A stretch of DNA of 64,000 nt, taken from assembly GCF_910591885.1 (NCBI RefSeq), contig NC_063277.1, forward strand, positions 18,433,664 through 18,497,663. Reading direction: 5' to 3'. The translations under genes and the position numbers were made by a program. Positions 36,307 through 49,327 of this stretch are shown here, piece by piece. Below the pieces are notes generated by a model. The model did not search any database, had not been told where the DNA came from, and saw nothing but the letters and a program-made list of their open reading frames with translations. Positions within the stretch are counted from its first letter, which is position 1. Each line of letters begins with the position of its first letter. This stretch comes from Bombus terrestris (lineage: Eukaryota; Arthropoda; Insecta; Hymenoptera; Apidae).

Positions 36307-39300
36307 CCTCTCTTCTCCAAGCTCCTTCTTCCCTTCGTTTCTTACTTTTCCTATCGGCATTTCTCGCGTCTAGATCTCTGTCCTTGTTTCCTCCACTCAC
36401 GAAAATTTCATGAAACCTTCTTACATCTCGAACGAGATTTCTTGAGAAAATCGGCGCCTTCCGTTTCTACGTTCTTCGTCCTCCTCTATGGTTACTACTT
36501 GGGTTCCTTCTTTATCTAGTTGGATTTCTACGTGCATATTCGTTGAGATGGCGAGAGAGAAAGGGTTAAACGCGTTCAACCAAAGTCAGATTAAGAAAGC
36601 TGGATTCCGTTAATGGGAAATCTTGTAATCTTCGTGGAGATGAGACTCGCTTTGGAGAGTTTTCGTTTCGGGTATTTGTGACGTTTCACAGTTAGAATAA
36701 TTTAGATTTGCGATGACTCGTGATGAGGCTTACTGGGATTTTGTCTCAGGAGAGATTGGGTAGATTACGAGACTCGAGTTTAACGAAGAATTCTTTAAGA
36801 TATAAGTGGAGGTAAAGTCAAATTGGGAAGTTGCGGACTTGAGAACTTTCAAGTTGTAAACCTCAAACTGACGTTCCTGCATTAATTTTTGATCATCGAG
36901 ATTTAATTTACTACGAAATTTCCATTAATCCCAATTCCGATCTAAATATCTAATTTCTTACCGTCCGTCCGAATAGATTTCCATGGTCTTTGTCGCAAAG
37001 CAAAATTCATACAAATTTATCTAACTGATTAATATCTATCGGAGATATTGTACGAAAGGAATATCCTTATTAAGAACGAGCGTCGATCTTCCGCGGTGGA
37101 ACAAGATCACTTCGATCGTCGTAGCGTCTAAAGCGCGAAACAATCGACTCGAAACAGGAGCGCGAACGATGAAAACAAATTCCACGAGCTGCGGAAGAAC
37201 GATAAAAACGGAGGCGGAGAAGTCGGTGGTGGAATTCTGTCGCTGATATTACGAGGGATGACTGCAACGAACCGGAGAGAGGGTTGTTCTCCATGAAAAA
37301 TACAAAACCGAGGGCCTCTGTTCTTGACAAACATACTCTATACGTGGAAAAAAAGGCGATACGTACACACGGTGTATCCATATAAAATAATGGCGGCGTA
37401 TAGGGGGACGTTAACCCCCGAACATCGGCTTCGGCCAATGTCGTAAACAGATATTGATATTGGCGTGTCATATTTGCACGGCGTAGACGTTTCCCTCGGC
37501 CTTGCCATGCCAGCGAATACAAGCGCGGAAACATTCGCGTACAGGGACATTTGTGGACTACTTTATCATCAACAGACGATCACCATTTACCGGTAGCAGT
37601 ACGTAAAGGATGTATTAAAATGCTCCGGCCGGCAATTTCAGCCGGAGCTGAAACGCGAGATCGAACAGAGAACGAGGGAACGGTATTACTGGGCAGAATC
37701 GATACGAATCTTTCCATAGTTCACGATGCACTCGTCGTGGAATCGACGATCATTGAAACGAACCGTTAGGGAGGAGGCTAAAAGTTTTTCAACTATCGCA
37801 ATGAATATTATTTGATTACTCGAATCTCTGTTCCTTGAAATAATGGCACGGTTGCTACGTCATTTCGATATTGCGCTTACCTAGATACAATCATTTTTGA
37901 AGGTTTACTACTTTCATTCGGAAACTTTGCTTATGCGTAATTTGGAATCGTTCCATTATCATTTTCCGATCTTATTCTCCTCGCATTTTTTAATTTACAG
38001 TCTACAAATTTCCTAGAACGCCACATATCTTTCCCCAGTCTTCCAACGAACGCCAGACCGATTATTAGATAAACATATTTGAAGCAAGAATATCTCAACG
38101 ACGCAGTATTTTTAGCGATACGTTCGGGTTTCCATTAGACTTCAAGGTTTCGCAATTCACGGCACTCCACGTTTTAAACATTCTCCTTCTTTTGCTACCA
38201 ACTAGCAGGTCAAACTAATTAGCACTTAAAGAACCGCAACTGGAATCTAACGACGGCGGTATCGCGTCGCTGCTCTACCGACAGCTTTAACGATGTGCTC
38301 AAATTTTTGTTCGCCTTCGAAATTGGTTTGTTTTTCGATGCTTCGTCGGTCTCCCGTTCCTCCAAACGTAAGTGGAATCGATCAATGACCGAGAAGGGCT
38401 GGTTAATATTTTACAATTCGAGGTAAATCCGCGGTAATGGCCTTCGACATTTCAGTAAACATAGAGTCAACAGCGATAAAAGGAATCTTCTGGCAGATTA
38501 GCATTGAAATCAAAGAATGCGTCCTCGAGACTATACCTACAAATCGATCGCCATCCTGGGATAAGATTCGGCTTTGAGGAACGACGGGATATTCTAGCTT
38601 TTTTCAAGAAACGACGCTAGTATATCTTACGAGTAAAGATAAAAAAAGATCGTAGAAGAGAAGCATCTTTGAAACGATTATAACAAACGGACTAGCTTTC
38701 CGCTTGATCAAGGATACAGATAGATGGGCAAAATTAATTGTAACTTCAATCGAGATAGAGAAAACATATACTTATTTTTATAGTAACGTACATATAAGTT
38801 ATAATCACGGTACCGAACAAACGTTATTATTAGATACTGCGGGGGAACATGAGAGAGAAAACGAAATATTAGCTGACATTAAGAACCCACTAGAGAATGG
38901 AGGGAATGTACACGCGCAGTTCCGCACCGTTGGTATCAAAACGATTCCACGAAAACGGCTTTAAAAATCATCATTACCAGAGGAAAAAAGTACGAGTGGA
39001 GGGTACGACAGGGTGGCGATAAGAAAATAATTGAACGATGTGTACAGACTATATAGGGAGCAAGGGGTGGCGGTGCGCGCGCGTGCACACTCGATATACT
39101 CGCGATCATTAAGCGCCAACGGACGATAATATCGAGGAACCTTGGTGTTGCCAGGCAGGTAACCGTCGTCATTGTTCACCGTGACGTCATCGGTGGCCAC
39201 TCCTTTGTATGCTCCCGATTAACAATCGTATACTCGTATATAGCTGGCGAACGTACACACGAAGCTGTTCTTGCATCGGTGTAGCGACGAACCGAGACGA

Positions 39301-40733
39301 GGACCTAACCCTACTACCGTTGTTGGATTATAGTCGAGGGTACCTACGGAACGAGGCAGCCCTTTGCTTGCCGAGGGCGTGTACAACGCCGCGTATAGAC
39401 ATTCTTTTGTTTGCTCGCAGGAGAACGGTAGTAGTGCATGCAAAAGAGGCTGAGGGCCAAAGGCAGGACTCCAGGTTTGCGTTCGACCGACTATCAAATT
39501 TCACTGACCGAGCCCGCGAGCGCGTCTCAAACCGCGCTCGTAATTAGGATGCCGATTCACGATCCACCTACGTTTCAGGTAGTTTCTTGTTTCGATAAAC
39601 CAACCTATGCTAAATTCCATTGCGTCGAGAATCGAACCATTTAATACTCGTATATTTTTCAGGTTTTTTATAACTCCACTGAGAATAACGTTAAGCCTTA
39701 TGCGTCCTTTGAAACGTTTTTCAACTGATCGTGCTTTTCTGTCGTTAAAAACGTTACGTGCCTGTATCCGAATATATCAGCGAACTGTTTGTAAAACGTA
39801 TACTAGCTGCAGGCTCGTGTAACGTACAATGGCTACTGACACACTCCGATTAAAATGTAATTTTATCATATTATATTATCCTTCGTACGCGCTAGAACGT
39901 TCGATACAGACGAGCAACGGTACGTTGTTACGATATCGCTACACGCACCTAATCTAATATTTCTCGCTAATTTTATACCATTCATATACGATATATTCTA
40001 GTAATCTGCAGAATCGTACAATTTCGCTAATGCAAAATCATATCGGCATCGTATCCTTCATTTACACGACATCTAGAACTCGTTATACAACTATCGAAAA
40101 TTGCCGGGATAGAAACGAACGTATGGAAAGAAGTCACGGTCCGACAAGAACAGAGTGGGTATGGTTAATAACGAGCAGCCAGGGGCCAACTGTATCGCGT
40201 GGAAAAATTTTCTGTGCCGATGTGTCGCCGATTAGTCTGTGCCGTGCGAGCCGGAGCTCGCGAATTCAGTATAACCCCTTTGCCCAGCGTTGCATGCCTT
40301 ATCGACTCGGCAGATGCAAATTTAGAAATACGTGGCGACGTCGTGTCTAGTGGCTCCGGTGCACGCGACCTATCGTCCATAACGTGCACAGTGTAACCAG
40401 CGCGTAGAATAGATATTTTTGTAATTGAAACCAATCGATCGTGATGTTCGTAGCGCGTCTCATGTCAGAGATAATAGCCACGGGCCTCTTCACTCGCTTA
40501 TTAACCACCCAGTAACCGAATCATCGTACAAAATAGAATCAAGCTTCTCTTTTCTTTCTTTTTTTTCAGATTGTTTCCCCTTTTAGACTCTTATTTAGGT
40601 CTCGTTGGAGATCCTTTCTTGGAACGCGTGGTACACTCGTGCGATCTTAATTAATCAACAAGTTCCATTTACTCACAGACCGATGGATAAGCAAGCGGCT
40701 AAGAGGCGACGATATAGAAACTCCATTTGAATT
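36307..40733. other. Noncoding, no gene seen
   Basis: Frames at 37534-37070 (minus, 154 codons) and 39209-39547 (plus, 112 codons) lack domains and overlap opposite-strand frames. A good acceptor-like pyrimidine tract ending TTTTTTCAG lies at 40546-40569 on the plus strand with no supported exon after it. A minus-strand donor-like TAG/GTAAGC lies near 37880. Confidence 0.4.
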
Positions 40734-40775
40734 ACGTACCTGAAATATAAAAGAACGACGCACCGTTAATCATCT
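40734..40775 (-). promoter_or_regulatory. Weaker candidate recursive splice site, minus strand
   Basis: On the minus strand, a branch-like ATTAAC (40770-40765) is followed about 25 bases later by TTCTTTTATATTTCAG, with the acceptor ending at 40740, directly joined to GTACGT (40739-40734). The layout matches the 24146 site, but the pyrimidine tract is shorter and the donor less optimal. It is on the same strand as that site, which fits a single minus-strand host intron. Confidence 0.25.
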
Positions 40776-43616
40776 GTGAAATTGCTCGCAAAATGCATGC
40801 TATCGATCCCGTCTTTTATTCAGGACATATTTCGCGAGTAGGAGAAAAAATATATTTCCGAGCACTGGAGCAACAGTTAATAGGGTTGGTTGCTTTTTTC
40901 CAACGTTAGAAGATGGTTGATTTATAAGCGATTAGCACGGTCGTCGGTGATCTAATTTATACGATGGAAGTGGGAAAAACGAGCATCGCTTTTAAGGCAC
41001 GTAGACAGGTAGGGCATCGTAAAAACTTTGTTCGTGTAATTCCAACAACCAAGTACATGCTTACGTCCTTATTTCGATACAAATTACTAGCGCGCTTCGT
41101 TACAATTTGTGGCCAGCTGTGTACTCGAGACAAGCGTAATAACGTTACTTTAAATGAATTATATCTGTACACAGAAACGAATATGTCTAGCCTAATTATT
41201 CGTGTAACTCTAATTAATAAAGTTTATTACGCGAATCGTCTCAAATATCGAATGAAATTGTTCACGATTGTATCGAAGAACCGCAGAATTACGATCCCGT
41301 AATACGCGCATAACACACAGTACAGGAGGACGCGGTTCTGTCTCGACAATAACGTTGTTAACTGAAAAAAAAGAAAAAACAGAGTGCATAACAGCGGCGA
41401 AATTAGGGTTCGTTATCGGAGCAACAGCACGAGAGCGCAAGGCGCGTGTATCTCTCTTTTTTCTTTCGCTTTGTAAGATAATCCTGCGGTGGTAGCCGTA
41501 CCTTCGACACTCTTACGCCTTTTTATTCCATTCCAGCAATTGCATTTTCGGGGTAACTTATCACACGAACATAGCGCGCAGCAGTAAGAAGAAAATGGAG
41601 CCGGAATTACAACATGATGGCGGCATAAAGCGCGAGACCGACTAAGGTCACGTATTTAATAACGCCGTATATCGGTTGAGATAAATTGGATAAGACACGT
41701 ATCAAGATTAATGCGCTCAGCCGTGATACTACGAGTAGACGGAGAACATTCATCCTTGACGAGACAATGCGCCGCCCGTTGAAAACTTTCCTTCTAATAC
41801 GGCACTCGAACACACAGCCAAGAAATCCGATAGAACCAGCTCACTTTCTATCTTCTCGATATTCGAATCGATACGTATTGTTCCACGGCCTCGTTGACCA
41901 TGCGTGCGTTGCTCCTGCGACAGATTTTTCTACTTCTTTTCCCTCCTTTTTCTTTCTTTTTCTCCGCGTTCTTTTCCTTTCTTTCTGTTGCTCGAGGTTC
42001 GACGTTAACCCGTGACATTTCGAACCACGCCTGACGTAAAACGATATTGCAAGCGGTAGCTATCTTTGCAGTATACGATCTTATTATGAAACCGCGCAGG
42101 CGATTCGATCGAGGCGACTAGAGCTGCGTAACGTGACGAAATACGCTCGATTTCTTGCGATAGTAATTTCTTTCGAAGTCGAGCCTGACAATTCGCGGTG
42201 ATTCGTTGCGTCTCGCTTTGAGAAACCGACAAGTGTGGAACGATCATGAATCGAATATGATTTACGCTGTCTTGATCATTGGTGCTGGCTATGGAATTCG
42301 TTCTATGAGAATTCGAGATTCGTTGCCAGTTAATCATCCGTTGGTAAACTTTTGTATAGACAAATTAGCTCCTTTATGTTCAAACTTAATCTTTTTACTA
42401 TTTTACATGCTGGGATTCATAGGTATCGACTAGAACGGATGAAAAATCAATTCGTCGAATCCTGTAAAGCCTTCAAAATATGAAATCCTCGAGATCCAAT
42501 CCTACAGAAACATAAAAATACTGCTCGATTCTCAACGAAATCTTACAAACCACTCTCTGCCAATCGAAAGTCTTTCTTAAAAATACCCGCAGAAATCGAA
42601 ATCTCCGAAGAATATCTCGAAACAGCGGATAAACCTGGCACGTACATTCAAGAACAACGCGTAGATACAACCAAGATACAGGATAGAACGATAGCTATTT
42701 GGAGAAGGTAGGAGAAGTTAGCTCGCATCGCTAGGGATAGCGAGCTGCCAGGCAGCACGTACTTAGTTATCAAAGGTTTGCAAGGGCAGCAGTATCCTCC
42801 TCGAGCTTTCTCTAAGACCTTAAGGGTGGCCTCGCGCGCACCACCTGAATTTCTCAAGTTATGATATAGTACTCGCTGGCTCGAACCGAAAGAGGAAACT
42901 ATCTCGGGAGATACCGAATGTTCTAACCAGTCGAATCAACATAGAACGTAGAACCACTGGAAGGCCTCGCACACGAAGATAGACGAGAACGCACGTATGA
43001 GATGGAAAAGCAAGGCGAATCGAACGGGTGAAAGCGATTGATCGCAGACGCATGGAGAAACGTAAATGATAATTTAATAAAACTAAAAGCCTGTCGGCGA
43101 TTCGATATTCGTACAAGAGAATATGATTTATCAAATTCGAATCGGGATTACTTCGATTTAGGCAAAGCTTGCGTAAAATTAAATCCACACGCGGTGTACT
43201 CGCAATTTTTTAACGAAACTCCAGAGGCAGACGATAGACTGAGAAGCAACAGGAGATCGTGTGCGCGGCGTAAAAATACGTTAGACAATGAAGACAGAAA
43301 CGGGAAGAAGAAAAACGAGAGGAAGCCGGTCGGAAATATCAGAGAAAACCACGGACGAAGGCGAAAGTGGACACGCGACTATTCCGTTCCAACGAAAGGA
43401 AACCGAGGCAGATAGGCAGAGGAAACGGCCTTGAAAAATAATAAACCCGGGAGGAAACGGAGCCAAGAATGGCGACCGGAAGAAAGAGTGCAGATTGGGC
43501 GACAAAGGTAATGAAAAAATCTAATATATGCCGCTAGAAAGAGAATACGTACGCGCGATGGTGGAACGTGCACGCTCGCGAAATAGTCGGAGCGAAGCAG
43601 ACGGTGTGAGAACACG
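40776..43616. other. Noncoding, no gene seen
   Basis: Frames of 100-112 codons occur on both strands (for example 40964-41302, 42337-42005 and 43188-42859), none with a recognisable motif. A pyrimidine-rich stretch lies at 41925-41990. Confidence 0.4.
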
Positions 43617-43757
43617 GAAGAAGGAAACAATGGCTGGAGGGAGGGAGAAAGGGAGAGAAGAAGCAAGAGAAGACACGGAAACGGAGGGACGAGAAGAGAA
43701 ACCGGAAGAGACAGAGCAAACAGAAGGAAGAGGATGTGAGAGGTCGAGAGGAGGAGT
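43617..43757. repeat. Purine-rich (plus strand) tract
   Basis: Mostly GA/GGA/GAA-type sequence for about 140 bases. Frames across it are Glu/Arg/Lys-rich on plus and Phe/Leu/Ser-rich on minus. Not a gene. Confidence 0.7.
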
Positions 43758-45546
43758 AACTTCCTAACAAGGCGGTTAGTTGCGGCTTAGTAACGCTATG
43801 AACGCGAAATATTGCTAGCTGGCGCGCTCCTCCTTCCATCTTCTCTCTATCTCTGGCTCTTTCCCCGATGACCCAACCAGCCCGTAACCTGTGCGCTTGT
43901 CTGTGTTCACGAACGCTTAATGCTGAAATACTGCTACACGATGCTCTGCAACTTCGACATTTCGATAATCGATTTCTGTACTTATCCGTATAATATCCTC
44001 GCGATGCCTTCTTCGCTCTTGAGAATAATTATTAGCCAATCTTCTTCGAGGAAAACAGTGTCGTAGTACGAGTGTGCACGAGAATCAGACGTCTAGGAAA
44101 CCTTCGTTTCGGACCAAATTTTGGACAAATTTTCCGTTAAAAAGGTGGCAAACTGTGAGCCATAGTTTCTGTACTTTTCACAAGATATAAGCAATCCAAC
44201 AAGAGATACGTCTTTTTAACGATCTCTTCTCGCCTTTAACGTCTTTGGAACTTAATTCTTTGATTCAACTGGAAAGTGCAGTTGCGTAATCCGCTTAATA
44301 AACACGTAGGTAACTTGAAGGTGTACCGGATCACGTGGAAATTATTTCGATCAAATAGCACGATGTTTTAAAGAAACTAAATCCACTCGTAGAAACTTCA
44401 ATTATAAACAATTCTTGCTTTAAACAAGTTTTAACAGAGAGAATGCTCGATTCGGGTCTTCGTCAACAACGATTAAATAAATATCAGGATCCGTCTATCT
44501 CGCAGTAAAACTTTTTATTTTCACGAAACGTTACCTAACAACTTTTCACTCTCGAGCTTGACCCGTTCCTTGGGACAGTCCTTTCGTCTTAATTAAGAAG
44601 CAATTCGGCGGGAGAATAATGTTTAACGCCGGACGAAGATCAAAGCAGGCCACGACGAAGAGCATCGAGAGTTTCCGCGCGAGATACAATTTTCTTTGAG
44701 AAAACTTCTGCAATTGATTCGATTACATTCAAACGATACACACCCTTTGACTACGCGATCCAATTACTTGCGACGCTCGTTGCGATCGTCCCGACAATTA
44801 AGAGTACGAAAATTTATCTGTCTTTGGCCCGTTCACTTATCGTTAGATCCCTGATCCGAACCTCGATTATTTCTCTTTTTCAGCCGCTTTGGAACCTGTT
44901 TCCCTTTCGTTGCAATATCTGAAGCAGATATATCCATCGTGACGATGCGTCACGTTTCAGGGTAACCGTCGAAATAGATTAGAAAATACTCTCCTTGCGT
45001 TTTCTTTTCCTTTTTTGATTAGGACGTACTATACATCTTCGACGCAGCACAGGAAGCAGAGGTAAAATTTTGATATAATTGGAAACGAAAGAATGCTCCT
45101 TGCTTCAAAATATGTAGAAAGTTTTTTGGAAAAATCAAGTTGGAAAACAGTGTTTCGATTTAACTCTTTCCGCTGTACGATAATTTCGACGGTAGTCTTA
45201 ATGTCTCGGACAACTGCAGAAAATCTGCAACGCGCTCGAACAATCCACGAACCACCGAGCTCAATTATCTCCTTATTTTTCTAACAAATCAAATAGAGAA
45301 AGCAAGCGTGTTTAATTGCTGGACTTTCAGCTCTGTAGAGAAATCCAAGCAATGAAAAAATAAAAGACACGAGAACGAGAGAAACAATAGCGTCTGACTC
45401 CGCTCGCGATTCAGGTCGGATATAGTTTTTATTTATTTACACAAGGGTCGGCCACCCTTAGACCCGACACAGGATCGCAATGCCGCTCGGTTTATATTTT
45501 ATTCATCCCTTATTGAATTCGAGCTCAATCTCGCGAAAGTGTCTCC
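43758..45546. other. Noncoding, no gene seen
   Basis: Mixed sequence. A plus-strand acceptor-like TTTCTCTTTTTCAG ends at 44883 and is followed by a short open stretch to a CAGG/GTAACC at about 44961. With no further support I do not call an exon. Confidence 0.4.
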
Positions 45547-45780
45547 GCCATGGCCCTTTCCATTCTCTCCCTCTCTTCGCTCCGTCTGTTCTCCTTTCGA
45601 TCGTTATCCTTCCTCTCCCTTTCCCGTCTCTCTGTCTTCTTCGTAGATAGGTATTCCAATCTCCCTACATTTCCTTCACTCTGCTTCCATTCCTCTTTGC
45701 TTCTTTTCTCGTTTTCTTTCTCCTCTTCTACTGCCAAGTCGCCGCGACACTCTGCGACGGCGTTTCTCTCCTTTCCCTTT
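45547..45780. repeat. Pyrimidine-rich (plus strand) tract
   Basis: CT/TCC/TTC-type sequence for about 230 bases. The plus frame is Leu/Ser/Phe-rich and the minus frame Glu/Arg/Lys-rich, both compositional artefacts. Confidence 0.7.
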
Positions 45781-46953
45781 AGATACGCGCGACATCCTCG
45801 CTTTTTCACAACCAACGTCGTTTCGGAAGGAAGGTATCGTCGATCTATCGAGTCTTATCGACCGAGAGTCAAGGAGGTGCAAACGGTTTCGCGATCTAAT
45901 CGTAGAATGGCTAGAGGTTAACCGGTTAATTTGGTCGATGGTAAAGTTAGAAACGAAGGAATGTTTAATAAATGCAAAAATTAATTATGCTAAAGAATAA
46001 GTCGGTTAATTACTCTAAGTGAATTTTTAGTTATATACGATTGGAAATAGATTTACTATACTCGTGAAAATAAAACGAGGCCAAAATTTAGAAAAAGTCG
46101 AAAATAGGTTCGTTATAGGATTATAAGTTGGAGGGTTTTTAGGTCTTCTGGTTTATAGGGCTTTAATAAAGTCAAAGTTCAAGGTAGTTGAGAAAGTTCG
46201 CTCATCGAGCTTTGAAACGCTTCCGAAGGAAAAAGAGCATTTTAAACCTCAAGTTCTCATAATTTTCCCAAGCTGCGTATTTGCGAAAGATTCTAGACGA
46301 AAGTTAAATTCTCTATATATAATAGAATTAGCTATAGATACTCGGGAAATATAAGATAGAAGTATAAAAATTTCAAATATACGAGGTGCTTCGGAGAAAC
46401 AAAATTTATCTGGAAAAAAAGAATATTTCACGCGCAACCACCTATTGCTTACAACTAATTCTAACGCAACGCGACACTTTTACACACTCGCCTAAGTACA
46501 TCACGCGGTAATTACGTGTCAGAAAATCCGGATGCTCTGCACGAACATCGCGAAGACTTTAGCCTTGCCTTCTGTGTGACACGTATTCCACTTGTTACAA
46601 GTGTCTGCTTTATCTAGCCGCTCTTTTTATTTCTACCAAGCTTCCTCGCCGTACAACTTCTGTCAGGAAGTTTCCGTCCAGGATCTCTCCATCCAGACTC
46701 GTTCCTCCTCTTTTTCTTTCTTACCATAGAAGGTTACGACGTCGGTTTCTTCTTTTCACGAAACGCGGTCGATCAGTTCTCGTCCAGGGCCGGAGGAAGG
46801 TCTGAGCGACAGAGCTTCGAAGCTGCTAGCGTGTATCAATATTTAATAGCGTCTGGATACGAGTACTGTCTCGATACTCGTGAAATTGCAAGGCGAGAAT
46901 CCATCCGGTAGGTTGAGGTAGCGTAAACGCGAGAAAGCGTGAGCAGTAGTAAT
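45781..46953. other. Noncoding, AT-rich, no gene seen
   Basis: No long frame. A let-7-like seed word (GAGGTAG) near 46914 has no hairpin and does not continue as let-7. Confidence 0.5.
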
Positions 46954-46989
46954 GGGATCGAGTACAGTGCAAGTAGGTTTCGATCTAAC
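46954..46989 (+). repeat. Dispersed repeat family 2, copy B
   Basis: Partner of 8483-8517 (29 of 35 aligned bases identical, all six mismatches transitions, one single-base gap). It is followed within 20 bases by an A-rich tail-like tract (47008-47045), but copy A has no such tail, so the tract may be unrelated. The family is unknown. Confidence 0.5.
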
Positions 46990-47007
46990 TGCACGGTTTG
47001 AATATTT

Positions 47008-47045
47008 GAAAAAAAAAGAAAAAAAAAGAAAAGAAAAGAAAGAAA
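47008..47045. repeat. A-rich (AAAAG)n-type tract
   Basis: Runs of A interrupted at near-regular intervals by G, shortening to AAAAG and AAAG units at the right end. Confidence 0.9.
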
Positions 47046-48077
47046 CTTATGCTCTTAAGCAGATTAGTAGCTGGACGAAATACATATATATTCAAGCTCG
47101 CCGTAAACATTTTGCGAAACGCAGGTGATACTTTGAAGCATAAGTACGTGTAAATTTGTATTTCTCATAGTTCGAGTTATACCGACGTTGATACCATCGC
47201 TAGCGAGCAAGAACGGTAAATAGACAAAAGGAGTAGGGAATTTCATCGTTGTCCGAGCTCTCGCTAGGCTCGCGTCTCGGCTAAGCAGTCTTGAGAGGAT
47301 AAAGGAATTAAAGATCAAACGACGAGGTTCGATGAAATATTCAGACGGAAACATCGTCCTTCCGCGATCATTAAATCGCGCGGACCGTACGACACTGAGT
47401 GCTACGAATCAGGAGTATTAAGGGATGAACGCGAACGAATGGAACGTCGCCGCGTGAAATATAAATAGGGGTGAATTATTGAGCGGGGGAGAGGCAGATG
47501 CCAAAAATAATAGCGTAAACGCTCGTTGCGCGCTGTGTGCATTCAAAGGGAAATTGTACGGGTACTTGAGCACCAACCGGAGAAGTTCGTTTTGGAAATT
47601 AATCGACGGCTGTCTAGCTCGAGTCTATTATGAGTCGAGCTTCTAATTTCTAGCGGAAATGCAGGAATTTCAAAGTTATAACGAGATAAAGAATCTGCTT
47701 TTGAATTATTCCGGATTCAACAGAATTCTTAAAATATAGTTTATGTTTCCTGATATGTTAGAGAAACGTTCATATTAAGAATATTTGGAATATTCTGATT
47801 TTGATTTAGGAGCATTCGACAAATGGAAATAAATTGAATAATTTCTCGTAATCGTAATCGTAATTAACGACATAATGTTAAGATTCATAATGTTTTATAT
47901 ATATTCCTTGGCTTGCTGCGAGGATCATTATGCCCATGATAATTATACTTTGCTTAACTTACGGAGTTTCTATTAATATAATACTTGCGTACGACAGCAT
48001 TTTATTTTAAACGTGACTCGTACGGTTTTACATAAGAACTCGAGGTAAGTACGTGTCTCGCAAGGATGAAAAGAAGT
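47046..48077. other. Noncoding, no gene seen
   Basis: AT-rich. A short AATCGT triple repeat occurs near 47849-47866. A donor-like GAG/GTAAGTACG lies at 48043-48052 with no exon support. Confidence 0.5.
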
Positions 48078-48106
48078 AAAACAGGCTTAAACAGGCTTAA
48101 ACAGCC
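48078..48106. repeat. 10-bp tandem repeat (ACAGGCTTAA)
   Basis: Two exact units at 48081 and 48091 plus a partial third (ACAG). It has the same 10-base period as the unrelated array at 35081. Confidence 0.8.
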
Positions 48107-48930
48107 TCGGTCAAATGGACTCGGTTAATAACAAGATTTACGTGTTTCATAACGGAAAACTTCGCCACCTCGAAATAAGATTTAAGTTTATAGCTGTTAC
48201 GGCGTCACGTGTTTGACTTTTCATATTCTTCGCTTGTTCCTTATACAACAATGTCTTTATATTTTCCTATTTTTACCTTTCTCGACGTTCGTACCATCAG
48301 CTTAAAAACTAACAACGATAAAATAAAGGTAAAAGTGTATCTTCTTGTATCTTCTTCTGTATATATTAAAATCGAATCGAATAAACTAAATACACGAGTA
48401 AATTGGTTTCCGATATCCATAAAACATGAAACTCTAACTTTATAAGAAATGCGCATGATTCCATATGATGCGCAATATTTCCGGACGTGTAACGTATGTA
48501 TTATGGTAAGCAACGGAGATAAAGATATAAAAAGGTTAAAAGATATCAGACTAAACCACAAAATAATAGAAGAGCAAACGTTTCCGCCCACCTCTCAGAG
48601 CACATCTAAAAGGAACAAGAATGTCGATGTATACGTATTTGCGCACACATTAGTCTCCTAGCATGGTCGATGGGGTGCGAATAATTTGCAAGTTTCCACG
48701 CGGCGACAGGTAAAATGGCGGGCATAGAGAGTTCCTCGCGCTATAACCTGGCTCGCGAACGAACCAGCCTGCTTTGGCTGGCGGATCGTTTTACACGACG
48801 CATAGAGACGCCAAAAACACGTACAGACAGCGGAGTGGCTCGCAATTAGGGAACAAGAGGATGCTCATCTAGAAAAGAGAGAGCACGACTGCGAACCAAA
48901 AAGAGGGTGGCACAGAGCTGAAGTCCAAAG
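48107..48930. other. Noncoding, no gene seen
   Basis: Overlapping short frames on both strands without domains. Confidence 0.5.
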
Positions 48931-48958
48931 ACAGAGAGAGAGAGAGAGAGAGAGAGAT
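48931..48958. repeat. (GA)n microsatellite
   Basis: About 13 GA units, seen directly. A second, shorter GA run lies at about 49245-49266. Confidence 0.95.
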
Positions 48959-49307
48959 GGTCTCGACTTGTCTATCGAACAAGGCGTATGGAAAGAGACG
49001 GAGAAACAGAGTCGGTGCATGTTCGAAAGACAAGCTCACGGCACGAGGGCCAACAGAAAGAGAGGAAGGGAGAGGAAGAGAGATCTGGATGAGGCGAATT
49101 CCAAAAGAGATGTGCTTTTAATTATACTAACGCCCGGTGTCCGATTAAATGAACGGAAGAGCCAAACTCACGAAGCGCAGTGCAAATTTAATTATAGGGA
49201 AAAGGGCAGGCTAGAGAGGGCAGAGGGGAAGGTACGACACAACGAGAGAAAGAGAGAGAGAGAGAGCAAACGATGCCGATCCTGGTTGCCGCCTCTGTGC
49301 TGGATGT
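48959..49307. other. Purine-rich noncoding stretch
   Basis: Mostly GA-rich with an open frame of Arg/Lys/Glu composition (48968-49378). No domain; a compositional frame. Confidence 0.5.
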
Positions 49308-49327
49308 GCTTCTGCTTCTGCTTCTGC
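49308..49327. repeat. CTTCTG hexamer repeat
   Basis: Three CTTCTG units, followed by a GTAC-rich stretch (49340-49375) with several near-palindromic GTACAC/GTGTAC words. Confidence 0.85.

Noticed and set aside
44884..44961. Possible 78-base exon between a strong acceptor and a CAGG/GTAACC donor
   Set aside because: The encoded 25 residues match nothing, the donor is weak, and the strand is opposite to the candidate host intron.
45550..45921. Plus-strand 123-codon hydrophobic frame resembling a membrane protein
   Set aside because: Leu/Ser/Phe content is produced by the pyrimidine-rich tract. No alternation typical of real membrane segments and no family match.
46912..46920. let-7-like seed GAGGTAG
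   Set aside because: The sequence after the seed does not follow let-7 and no hairpin can be drawn.
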